Below are positions 9,701 to 15,829 of a stretch of 46,533 bases of DNA, in pieces. The DNA is taken from assembly GCA_044356305.1 (NCBI GenBank), contig JBIKWM010000024.1:1-46533 (forward strand). The letters run 5' to 3'. The stretch is from JBIKWM01 sp044356305 (lineage in GTDB: Bacteria > Bacteroidota > Bacteroidia > UBA10329). Below the pieces are notes generated by a model, which saw only the letters and a list, made by a program, of their open reading frames with translations, ran no database searches and was not told where the DNA came from. Both the position numbers and the translations under genes were made by a program. The first letter of the stretch is position 1; the number at the start of each line of letters is the position of its first letter.

Positions 9701-10044
9701 TCGCGAAGAATGGTTGTGGCTGCCCCGTTGCTCTTTTCCCAATTGGCTGTGAAACCGCCCTCTAGAATAATGTTGGCTGGCAGGTTCACCGTCTGGCTCA
9801 GTACATAAGTGCCGGTCTGCAGACGCACAGTACGCATACTCGCGGTGGCCATGCTTATACCCGTTAGCAGGTCTACTGGGTTGGCCTTAGTGGCTGCTCC
9901 GCCCGGAGTGCCGCTGGTGCTCACGTATATGATGCCGCATTCCTGAGCACTTATGGTGCCATTGATGGCAACCAGCCCGACCGTGGCCGCAGCTACGATT
10001 CTAATTAAAGTTTTCTCGAAAGACAGCAACCTGAGGCGGGACAT
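6769..10044 (-). CDS. Giant surface protein paralog: beta-helix, glycine-rich insert, PKD domains, T9SS type A sorting domain
   Basis: This is the tandem paralog of the 3002-6772 gene and the first gene of the pair. Starting at 10044 gives 1091 residues with a signal peptide ending GTISAQ. An ATG at 10089 in the same frame would add 15 residues, but a -7-like box covers that stretch, so 10044 is preferred. The order matches the paralog: beta-helix start CGIIYVSTSG, LEGGF and STYGLYLNNCSDYQIIRC, then a Gly/Pro collagen-like region with GEPGQPGLTGAPGQPG, the interruption SFAVYVTSNGLNGKFRDCEF, an Ig-like region, and PKD domains marked by WSFGDG, WDFGDG and WDFGDG. The end is a type A T9SS domain (FLTISPNPTNGPLQLTF), unlike the type B end of the partner. 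Function beyond surface display is unknown. Confidence 0.87.
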   Translation of the reverse strand: MSRLRLLSFEKTLIRIVAAATVGLVAINGTISAQECGIIYVSTSGTPGGAATKANPVDLLTGISMATASMRTVRLQTGTYVLSQTVNLPANIILEGGFTANWEKSNGAATTILRDPSNPDLNPPRLIAISAVNRQNFRLHDLTVQCSNALGDGISTYGLYLNNCSDYQIIRCRIIAGNAGNGVPGNPGLPGMAGTYGTEGYPGYEDAGGNNFGGIGGSGSFPGSFAGGDGGWGGARGTYVFPDGGETFPGEPGYLGFGPAGGLPGGGGLGIFTTIISTQCDRTPSNDGAPGEPGQPGLTGAPGQPGSATYAGGFFAPSAGTAGGQGTNGSGGGGGGGGGAQGGIAWIAIPPIPIILPNGDTIPPNTNGSGAGGGGGGEGGQGGYGAGGGQGGGGSFAVYVTSNGLNGKFRDCEFQSGMAGIGGPGGIGGQGGIGGPGGPGGGFLNCDTGAGGNGGDGGQGGQGGPGGAGSDGVSMVMYEQAGGQPVIMENVYGLSQPIVYVEYSGCTYAPITFRTDETGTIQWFFGSGGTPYNAVGQSVTGSFTTLGRKTFTVVINGIAFTYRDFIEMYTDAPGNNPTLMAGPTQLCPGDLGSFNSSISADSYSWDVYTPYGDTLEFDGANFFNLSNFSFDSTGTYLITLSTFGDCCGRSFPDSVTLDVGEVILPTLSISSDLPPSSTVCDIADVTFIASGTDLGTTPTYQWAINGGSTGPNAQIFVTNALNDGDQVSCTVTSSLGCATGEQAISNNIGVTIIPPPTITCQADSFLSDMPTFFTGAVTGGGLAPYDFYWSFGDGTLGFGPDVAHVYSEAGTYTATLTVADSLGCSVDCQTTMTIEPLLTVDFHVDAVSGCAPLNVNFVNLSENAVTYFWDFGDGGSSTLPDPTHAYTVSGTYDVSMWGYSGTGSDSAQVTAQVQVFPTPTAQFQTIFDPDAGLNVVQFGDQSLFATSWSWDFGDGTTGTGQHPLHTYASNGGYDVTLVVTNQYGCSDTITTSVQISVGVGEIEGISFLTISPNPTNGPLQLTFVATRAGEMSLQWVDVTGHLVALPMRKKVNVGENRLTIDSSDLRAGAYSLQISDVATRSSKIYKVIITK

Positions 10045-10053
10045 TGCAAGGCA

Positions 10054-10061
10054 CGAAGATA
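10054..10061 (-). promoter_or_regulatory. Putative -7 box (TATCTTCG) for the giant surface protein pair
   Basis: On the minus strand TATCTTCG lies only 9 bases before the ATG at 10044, which would give a nearly leaderless transcript. It falls inside the longest possible reading frame and therefore argues for the shorter start. No clear TTG (-33) is visible. Confidence 0.4.
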
Positions 10062-10353
10062 ACGCCTTAACAGGGCCACGGTTGCTCACATCAACCCTTG
10101 ATTTTCACAGGAAATGAGCAGAGGAAGAAAAGGGTCCGCACTGATGAAATGCTGTTTGAGAAGATATTTTGACTGAACACCGGCTCCAGCGATTTTTGTT
10201 GTTTGAATTCAGTCAGTTACGACAGAGCAGTCGGCATGATAGCGTTTTCGAATGTGGCGTTGTGATGTTTCGATTCTCAATGCTCCTCATTTCTATCCAT
10301 ATAGTTCAGAATGGCGATCAGTTGGCGATTCTGGTGATAATTGCCCTGTGTCA
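10062..10353. other. Intergenic spacer between divergent units, no gene seen
   Basis: This is most of the spacer between the divergent giant-protein pair and the acyl-CoA dehydrogenase operon. It is poorer in GC than the flanking genes. A 91-codon open frame starting at 10169 has no convincing start, family resemblance or codon pattern. I see no RNA gene or repeat. The promoter signals lie at its two ends. Confidence 0.5.
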
Positions 10354-10377
10354 TGAGGTCCAACCTCACTACCTTCG
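10354..10377 (+). promoter_or_regulatory. Candidate operator palindrome abutting a -7 box (acyl-CoA dehydrogenase operon)
   Basis: A perfect inverted repeat, TGAGGT-CCA-ACCTCA (10354-10368), ends one base before TACCTTCG (10370-10377), a close match to the Bacteroidota -7 box TAnnTTTG. A protein bound there would cover the promoter spacer. The leader to the ATG at 10507 would be about 125 bases. The regulator is unknown; fatty-acid genes are often controlled by TetR- or GntR-type repressors, but nothing here identifies one. Confidence 0.4.
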
Positions 10378-10506
10378 CGCGGCTTCAACCCGATGCCTAT
10401 CGCATCTGATGCACCGACTTACACCTACTCGCGATTCATTTTAGCACATGTGCAATGGGTGTTCTGTCGACCAACGGCTCTTTCTCTTTCATCATCTGAT
10501 TTTAAC

Positions 10507-11688
10507 ATGACCACCAACCCTTTCACGGAAGAACACAACCTGCTGCGCGAGTCGTTCCGCCAATTCTTACAGAAAGAGTTCATCCCATATGTGGATGAAT
10601 GGGAACAGGCCCGGCACTGCGAGAAGGATATGTTCCGCAAAATGGGTGAGGCTGGATACTTCGGGGTGAGTTTCCCTGTTGAATATGGAGGTTCGGGCCT
10701 TGACCTTTGGAGTGCGGTGGTTGTGGCCGAAGAGCTGAGCTGGGCCAACTGCGGTGGCCTGAGCATGTCGCTCTACGCTCACACCTACTTGCCTTTACCA
10801 GTAATCAACGCTATTGGCACCGAAGAGCAGAAGCAGAACTACCTAAAGCCGGCACTACTTGGGAAAAAGATAGCCGCACTCGGTGTGACCGAGCCAGGGG
10901 CCGGGTCAGATGTGGGCGGTATAAAGACCACCGCCACCGACATGGGCGACCACTGGGTCATAAACGGCTCGAAAATGTGGATCACCAACGGCACCATTGC
11001 CGACTTCATTCTGCTTGCAGCCCGCACAGGCGAGGGCCACAACCTCACTCTTTTCCTGTTCGATACCGCCACTCCCGGTTTTCAGGCCATTCCCGTGAAG
11101 AACAAAATGGGAATGCACACGAGCGATACGGGCCAACTGTTCTTTGACAATTGCAAGATTCCTAAAAGCGCCATGATTGGAGAGAAGGATATGGGCTTCT
11201 ACTACATCATGAGCAATTTCCAAGAAGAAAGGCTGATTGCAAGCATCACTGGAACAGCCGCGGCCGAAGCATCGATGGAAAGGGCAAAGCGCTACATGAA
11301 AGAGCGTGAGGCCTTTGGCCGCCAGATAGGTAAATTTCAGGTTCTGCGGCACAAACTGGCTCGCATGACCATGGAGGTGGAAGCGTGCAGGTCCTTGTCA
11401 TACAGGGCTGTGGCTGAATTTATGGAACATGGCCCGGCAGCCTACAAGATTGTCAGTATAGCTAAGGCGTACGTCTGCGAAAAGGCATTCGAAGTGGCCA
11501 ATGAGGCCCTTCAGATCCATGGCGGATGGGGCTATCATGAAGATTACGGTATTGCCCGCACCGTGCGCGACCTGCGCCTTATGACCATCGGTGCCGGAAC
11601 CACCGAGATCATGATGGAGATCATCAGCCGCATCGAGATTGACGAAGTGAAGCACGAACGTCAGATAGCCGGACGCGCCCATGCATGA
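10507..11688 (+). CDS. Acyl-CoA dehydrogenase family protein
   Basis: This 393-residue FAD-dependent acyl-CoA dehydrogenase oxidises acyl-CoA thioesters to 2-enoyl-CoA in fatty acid or branched-chain amino acid breakdown. Visible family marks are VTEPGAGSDVGG (127-138), WITNGTIADF, REAFGRQIGKFQ (267-278) and LQIHGGWGYHEDYGIAR (336-351). The usual MCAD-type catalytic Glu position reads IGAGT (361-365), so that residue is absent. As in isovaleryl-CoA and long-chain dehydrogenases, the base is more likely the Glu in FQEERL (about 241). I chose ATG 10507 because it begins a standard family N-terminus; a frame open from 10393 would add 38 residues with no family match. It leads an overlapping operon, sharing 8 bases with the helicase gene. 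Substrate chain length cannot be told. Confidence 0.93.
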   Translation: MTTNPFTEEHNLLRESFRQFLQKEFIPYVDEWEQARHCEKDMFRKMGEAGYFGVSFPVEYGGSGLDLWSAVVVAEELSWANCGGLSMSLYAHTYLPLPVINAIGTEEQKQNYLKPALLGKKIAALGVTEPGAGSDVGGIKTTATDMGDHWVINGSKMWITNGTIADFILLAARTGEGHNLTLFLFDTATPGFQAIPVKNKMGMHTSDTGQLFFDNCKIPKSAMIGEKDMGFYYIMSNFQEERLIASITGTAAAEASMERAKRYMKEREAFGRQIGKFQVLRHKLARMTMEVEACRSLSYRAVAEFMEHGPAAYKIVSIAKAYVCEKAFEVANEALQIHGGWGYHEDYGIARTVRDLRLMTIGAGTTEIMMEIISRIEIDEVKHERQIAGRAHA

Positions 11689-13105
11689 CCCGGAAGTGAA
11701 GGAAGAACGGCCGAAAGTGCCGTTCAGTTCGTTGCCCCTCCTGCCATCTGTGGCCGAGGCCATTGCCAGCATGGGTTTCGAGTTCATGACCCCCATTCAG
11801 GATCAGGCTATTCCCCTTATCCTGCAGGGCAGGGACATAGTGGGCTGTGCACAGACCGGAACAGGCAAGACAGCCGCCTTTGTTATTCCGATGCTTGAGA
11901 AAGTTGCCGAAAGCAGCGCAAAGGGAGTGAAAGTGTTGGTGATATGCCCAACGCGCGAGCTGGCAGTTCAGATAGACCAGCAGGTTATGGCTCTGTCGTA
12001 TTTCACTGATGCATCGAGCATTGCCATTTACGGTGGTAAGGATGCCATGAGCTGGGAACAGGAGAAGACCGCCTTCACCAGCGGGGTCGATATCATAGTT
12101 GCCACACCAGGCCGACTGCTCAGCCATACCAATTTCGAATATGGCGACCTGGGTCAGGTGGAACTGCTGATTCTAGACGAGGCCGACCGGATGTTGGACA
12201 TGGGTTTCCATGACGACATTATGCGCATTGTGAAGAAATTGCCACAGAAACGGCAGACACTTCTTTTCTCTGCCACCATGCCGCCAGCCATTCGCAAAAT
12301 GGCCAATGTGCTTTTGCACGACCCGGCCGAAGTGACGATTGCCATTTCGCGTCCGGCCGATGCCATAGACCAAAAAGCCTACATGGCGCACGATGGGCAG
12401 AAGATCAAGCTATTGGAGCATCTTCTGAAAGATAGGAAAGTCGATTCGGGCATTGTGTTCGTGGGTACAAAAAGTGGAGTGCGTGAGGTGGCCCGCAGCC
12501 TTCAGAAATTGGGTCTGAGTGCGGAACCCATCTCGTCTGACCTTGAACAGTCGCAGCGCGAGGTGGTACTCAACGATTTCAGGAACAGAAGGGTGAAGGT
12601 GCTGGTGGCCACCGATGTAATGAGCCGAGGCATTGACATTGAGGACATTGAGTTGGTCGTCAATTTTGATGTGCCGCGCGATGCTGAAGACTATGTGCAC
12701 CGCATAGGGCGTACCGCCCGTGCAGGAGCGAAGGGGTCGGCCATCACTTTTATTAATGAGGATGATTGCTACGGATTCTTAAAGATTGAGCGCCTGATAG
12801 GGCGCGAGATCGTGAAGGATCCCTTGCCCGACTGGCTGGGTCAGGCCCCTGTATATGACCCGAGCACCCGCAGACGAGGTGGCAGACCGGGCCAGAATAG
12901 CCAAGGCCGCGGTGGCCGCGACAGTGGCCGTGCACAACACAGCCGCCCACATCAACCAAAGGGCGACCGCCCACCCAGACCCCAAGGCGAGGGGGGGGAT
13001 GCTAACGGCAGCAGTGGCAACGACCGCAGACGATTCAAGAAACGTAGACCGGGCGCCAATGGCCCACGCCCCGGTGGCGACCGACAAGCCCCACAGAATG
13101 GCTAA
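11681..13105 (+). CDS. DEAD-box ATP-dependent RNA helicase with basic RG-rich tail
   Basis: This 474-residue DEAD-box helicase unwinds or remodels RNA, for example in ribosome assembly or mRNA turnover. All motifs are present in order: Q motif (GFEFMTPIQ, 32-40), I AQTGTGKT (57-64), Ia PTRELA (90-95), Ib TPGR, II DEAD (166-169), III SAT (197-199), V ATDVMSRGIDI (310-320) and VI HRIGRTARAG (340-349). The core ends near 385 and is followed by a basic, Arg/Gly/Pro-rich disordered tail (about 395-474), typical of RhlE-like helicases and thought to bind RNA non-specifically. Its start overlaps the dehydrogenase stop by 8 bases and its stop overlaps the hydroxylase start by 8 bases. RhlE-like is likely, but no exact orthology is claimed. 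Confidence 0.95.
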   Translation: MHDPEVKEERPKVPFSSLPLLPSVAEAIASMGFEFMTPIQDQAIPLILQGRDIVGCAQTGTGKTAAFVIPMLEKVAESSAKGVKVLVICPTRELAVQIDQQVMALSYFTDASSIAIYGGKDAMSWEQEKTAFTSGVDIIVATPGRLLSHTNFEYGDLGQVELLILDEADRMLDMGFHDDIMRIVKKLPQKRQTLLFSATMPPAIRKMANVLLHDPAEVTIAISRPADAIDQKAYMAHDGQKIKLLEHLLKDRKVDSGIVFVGTKSGVREVARSLQKLGLSAEPISSDLEQSQREVVLNDFRNRRVKVLVATDVMSRGIDIEDIELVVNFDVPRDAEDYVHRIGRTARAGAKGSAITFINEDDCYGFLKIERLIGREIVKDPLPDWLGQAPVYDPSTRRRGGRPGQNSQGRGGRDSGRAQHSRPHQPKGDRPPRPQGEGGDANGSSGNDRRRFKKRRPGANGPRPGGDRQAPQNG

Positions 13106-13718
13106 GAAACTTTACATACACAACGAGGACCAGAGTCCGCGAATGTTCGAGAGCGATTTCATCGACAAGTTCTCGAGGGTCCATTGGAGCATCCCACTCA
13201 TCATCTTCGTGCCTGTACTCAGCTATTTCCTTTACCGCGCCATTGCGGTGGAACATGTCGCTTGGACCGATATAGCCTGGCTGTTTCCTCTCGGAATGTT
13301 TGTATGGAGCTTTGCCGAATACACATTGCACCGGTTCGTGTTCCATTGGGTTCCCCCTACCGATTTCGGTAAGCGAATGCACTTCATTTTCCACGGTGTG
13401 CATCACGACTATCCGAGCGACCGGTTCCGATTGGTCATGGTTCCGAGCATGAGTGTGCCACTGGCATTCCTGTTCTATTTCAGTTTCAAATTCATATTGG
13501 GTCCGCAATGGGTCACGGCTTTCTTTCCGGGCTTCGTGGTAGGATATCTGTGCTATGACCTGGGCCATTACAGTCTGCACCATCTCAATTGGAAGAACGC
13601 ATGGTTCCAGAAGCTGAAGAAGCACCACACCTTGCACCATTACAAGGATCCTGAGAACGGGTTCGGTGTAAGTAACAAGCTGTGGGACCATGTATTTGGC
13701 ACCACCTATAAGGATTGA
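13098..13718 (+). CDS. Fatty acid hydroxylase superfamily protein, sphingolipid fatty acid 2-hydroxylase-like
   Basis: This 206-residue integral membrane di-iron hydroxylase has the histidine clusters HRFVFH (78-83), HFIFHGVHH (95-103), HYSLHH (157-162) and HHTLHH (176-181), set among about four hydrophobic segments. The order and the details HDYPSDRFRLVMVP and NGFGVSNKLWDHVFGT match yeast Scs7/human FA2H, which hydroxylate C2 of sphingolipid N-acyl chains; this is from family knowledge. The cytochrome b5 domain of Scs7/FA2H is missing, so electrons must come from another carrier. ATG 13098 starts the conserved region; the frame is open upstream only because it lies over the helicase tail. 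It overlaps both neighbours. Bacteroidota make sphingolipids with hydroxylated acyl chains, so the role is plausible. Confidence 0.88.
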   Translation: MAKKLYIHNEDQSPRMFESDFIDKFSRVHWSIPLIIFVPVLSYFLYRAIAVEHVAWTDIAWLFPLGMFVWSFAEYTLHRFVFHWVPPTDFGKRMHFIFHGVHHDYPSDRFRLVMVPSMSVPLAFLFYFSFKFILGPQWVTAFFPGFVVGYLCYDLGHYSLHHLNWKNAWFQKLKKHHTLHHYKDPENGFGVSNKLWDHVFGTTYKD

Positions 13719-14451
13719 TTATCTGGGCCGAACCTTGAAAGAGGCAATCAAATCACTGATCAGGAGGCTGCCTTTCGCGCTATCGCGCAATCATGGCTAC
13801 GATCTGCAGACCCGTAAGGTGATCTCACGGGTGTGCCGCACCGACTCAAACTGCGTTGATGTGGGTTGCCACAAGGGCGAGGTGCTTGACCTCATGCTCG
13901 CAGCCGCACCTAAGGGTCATCACTACGGATTCGAGCCCATTCCCGCCATGTACGAGGAACTGAAATTGCGCTATGCGGGAAAGGCCGAGATCTCGTCTGT
14001 TGCGCTGAGTTCCACTCAGGGCAATTCCACGTTCAATCATGTGGTGAGCAATCCAGCATACAGCGGCCTGATCAAGCGCAGCTACGATCGGCCCGATGAG
14101 AAGGACATCACAATAACTGTGAAGACCGATCTGCTCGACAATTTGCTGCCAAAGGATTTTCAGGTCGATCTCATAAAAATTGATGTTGAAGGTGGCGAAC
14201 TCGGTGTTTTGAAGGGATCGCAGGAGACAATCAGGCGATGCCGGCCGACCATCATCTTTGAGCATGGGCTAGGCGCATCAGATCATTATGGCACACGGCC
14301 CGAGATGGTATTCGCACTACTTGACGGGCTTGATATGAATGTGAATACCATGAAGCGCTGGCTCCATGGCGAACGTGCCTTGTCGCAGGTTGAGTTCAAG
14401 CAGCAGTTCGAAACTGGCAAGAACTACTATTTCATTGCATACCCGCGCTGA
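13690..14451 (+). CDS. FkbM family SAM-dependent methyltransferase
   Basis: This 253-residue protein of the FkbM family probably O-methylates a sugar, glycan or lipid-linked substrate. The SAM-binding motif is VDVGCHKGE (56-64). The family signature IKIDVEGGELGVLKGS lies near 162-177, and a conserved PTIIFEHG follows. The start ATG at 13690 lies 29 bases inside the hydroxylase gene; there is no better start downstream before conserved sequence, although initiation could be a little later. Its stop overlaps the rsmE start (TGATG). The substrate is unknown. Sitting between a lipid hydroxylase and a rRNA methylase gives no firm clue, but an envelope glycan or glycolipid is reasonable. Confidence 0.85.
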   Translation: MYLAPPIRIDYLGRTLKEAIKSLIRRLPFALSRNHGYDLQTRKVISRVCRTDSNCVDVGCHKGEVLDLMLAAAPKGHHYGFEPIPAMYEELKLRYAGKAEISSVALSSTQGNSTFNHVVSNPAYSGLIKRSYDRPDEKDITITVKTDLLDNLLPKDFQVDLIKIDVEGGELGVLKGSQETIRRCRPTIIFEHGLGASDHYGTRPEMVFALLDGLDMNVNTMKRWLHGERALSQVEFKQQFETGKNYYFIAYPR

Positions 14452-15158
14452 TGCAGCTCTATTTTCAGGCCGATCTGAGCATTGCTGAGGGTACGCTTAA
14501 TCCTGATGAGTCGGTGCACCTGGCCAAGGTGTTGCGTGCCAGAGCGGGCGATCAGATTCTATTGACCGATGGCAAAGGCACCTGTGCGACAGTCGAACTG
14601 GTCGAAGTAAGCAGGCATGGATGCAAGTATCGGGTCGTTTCAGGCACCGCCCGATATTCTGAAAAGCGTCCCACCGTTCATCTGGCCATTGCCCCTCTGC
14701 ACCATGCCGACCGCATGGAATGGCTTCTCGAGAAGGCTGTTGAGATTGGAGTAGGAAAGATCCAATTGCTAAAGACAGCCCGTTCTGTTGAGCACCAACG
14801 TGTGAAGAACGACCGTGCACAGCGCATCATGCTTGCGGCCATGAAACAGAGTCAGCGGTGGTTTTTGCCTGATCTGTTGCCAGAGATGATCTTATCTGAA
14901 TTTCTGAATATCAATAGGAACGATAAATTGCTCCTAGCTCATTGCCTGAATGATGAAAAAGCCAGGATAGTTTCGACCCATAGAAATAATGATCATACTT
15001 GGCTCATAATAGGACCCGAGGGCGATTTTTCACCTGACGAGGTAAAGATGTGTCTTGCTGTCGGAGCCCAAGCAGTGAGCCTAGGTCAGGCCAGGCTTCG
15101 TTCTGAGACGGCCGCTATCTTCGGCCTTTCGGTGCTCAACGCGATACAGGATTCATGA
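14451..15158 (+). CDS. rsmE: 16S rRNA (uracil(1498)-N(3))-methyltransferase RsmE
   Basis: This 235-residue SPOUT-fold enzyme methylates U1498 of 16S rRNA in the decoding-site region. It has the N-terminal PUA-like part (HLAKVLRARAGD, with GKG at 41-43), the characteristic KAVEIGVGKI (95-104), the SAM-binding loop IIGPEGDFSPDE (186-197) and the trefoil-knot C-terminus SLGQARLRSETAA (210-222). The length is normal for the family (about 235-245). It overlaps the fkbM stop by one base and the DUF4159 start by four (ATGA), so it is translated within the same operon. This is a confident identification. Confidence 0.96.
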   Translation: MQLYFQADLSIAEGTLNPDESVHLAKVLRARAGDQILLTDGKGTCATVELVEVSRHGCKYRVVSGTARYSEKRPTVHLAIAPLHHADRMEWLLEKAVEIGVGKIQLLKTARSVEHQRVKNDRAQRIMLAAMKQSQRWFLPDLLPEMILSEFLNINRNDKLLLAHCLNDEKARIVSTHRNNDHTWLIIGPEGDFSPDEVKMCLAVGAQAVSLGQARLRSETAAIFGLSVLNAIQDS

Positions 15159-15826
15159 AGATGCGACCACTGTTCATCTTACCGCTTTTGTTTTTGTGCA
15201 CAGCGCTCAGTGCTCAAAGGCCGAAATTGGCAGTGCTGCGCTACAATGGCGGTGGCGACTGGTATGCCAACCTTACCACATCGGTACCCAACCTGATTCA
15301 GTTCTGCAACCGCGAGCTGGGCACAGATATCGATCCCGAACAGGCTGTGGTGGAGGTGGGATCGCCAGAATTGTTCAACTATCCGTTCGTGCACATGACC
15401 GGGCATGGCAGCGTGATATTCTCAGCAGCCGATGCTGCAAACCTTCGTGCCTATCTGCTTTCTGGCGGTTTCTTGCACATTGATGACAACTATGGCATGG
15501 ACGAGTTCATCCGTCCACAGTTGAAAAAGGTTTTTCCTGAGCTTGAGCTGGTGGAATTGCCCCAATCGCATCCCATCTATCATCAGAAATTCGATTTCCC
15601 CAAAGGAATCCCGAAGATCCATGAGCACGATAACAAACCCGCACAGGGTTTCGGGCTGATTTATGAGGGGCGATTGATAGTGTTCTACACCTTCGAGACT
15701 GACTTGGGCGATGGCTGGGAAAGTTCAGATGTGCACCGCGACAGCGATGAAAGCCGCACCAAGGCTCTGCGCATGGGGGCCAACATCATTCAGTACGTGT
15801 TGATGGGCCGTGACCCACAGTTCTGA
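15155..15826 (+). CDS. DUF4159 domain-containing exported protein
   Basis: This 223-residue protein has a signal peptide (about 1-20, ending LSAQ) followed directly by a DUF4159 domain. Visible features are KLAVLRYNGGGDWYANL, the segment FVHMTGHGSVIFS and the conserved GGFLHIDDNYGMDEF, and a basic/acidic tail near DVHRDSDESRTKALR. DUF4159 has a flavodoxin-like or glutamine-amidotransferase-like fold; its function is not established. It is usually found in Bacteroidota near envelope genes. It is the last gene of the six-gene operon and overlaps rsmE by four bases. It converges on hutH with only three bases between the stops, with no visible terminator hairpin. Confidence 0.85.
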   Translation: MKMRPLFILPLLFLCTALSAQRPKLAVLRYNGGGDWYANLTTSVPNLIQFCNRELGTDIDPEQAVVEVGSPELFNYPFVHMTGHGSVIFSAADAANLRAYLLSGGFLHIDDNYGMDEFIRPQLKKVFPELELVELPQSHPIYHQKFDFPKGIPKIHEHDNKPAQGFGLIYEGRLIVFYTFETDLGDGWESSDVHRDSDESRTKALRMGANIIQYVLMGRDPQF

Positions 15827-15829
15827 AAT

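Noticed and set aside
10169..10444. 91-codon plus-strand frame before the acyl-CoA dehydrogenase
   Set aside because: No ATG start, no family match, and it covers the promoter and palindrome.
12855..13097. N-terminal extension of the fatty acid hydroxylase
   Set aside because: It lies over the helicase tail in another frame and reads as low-complexity Ala-rich sequence with no membrane or family pattern.
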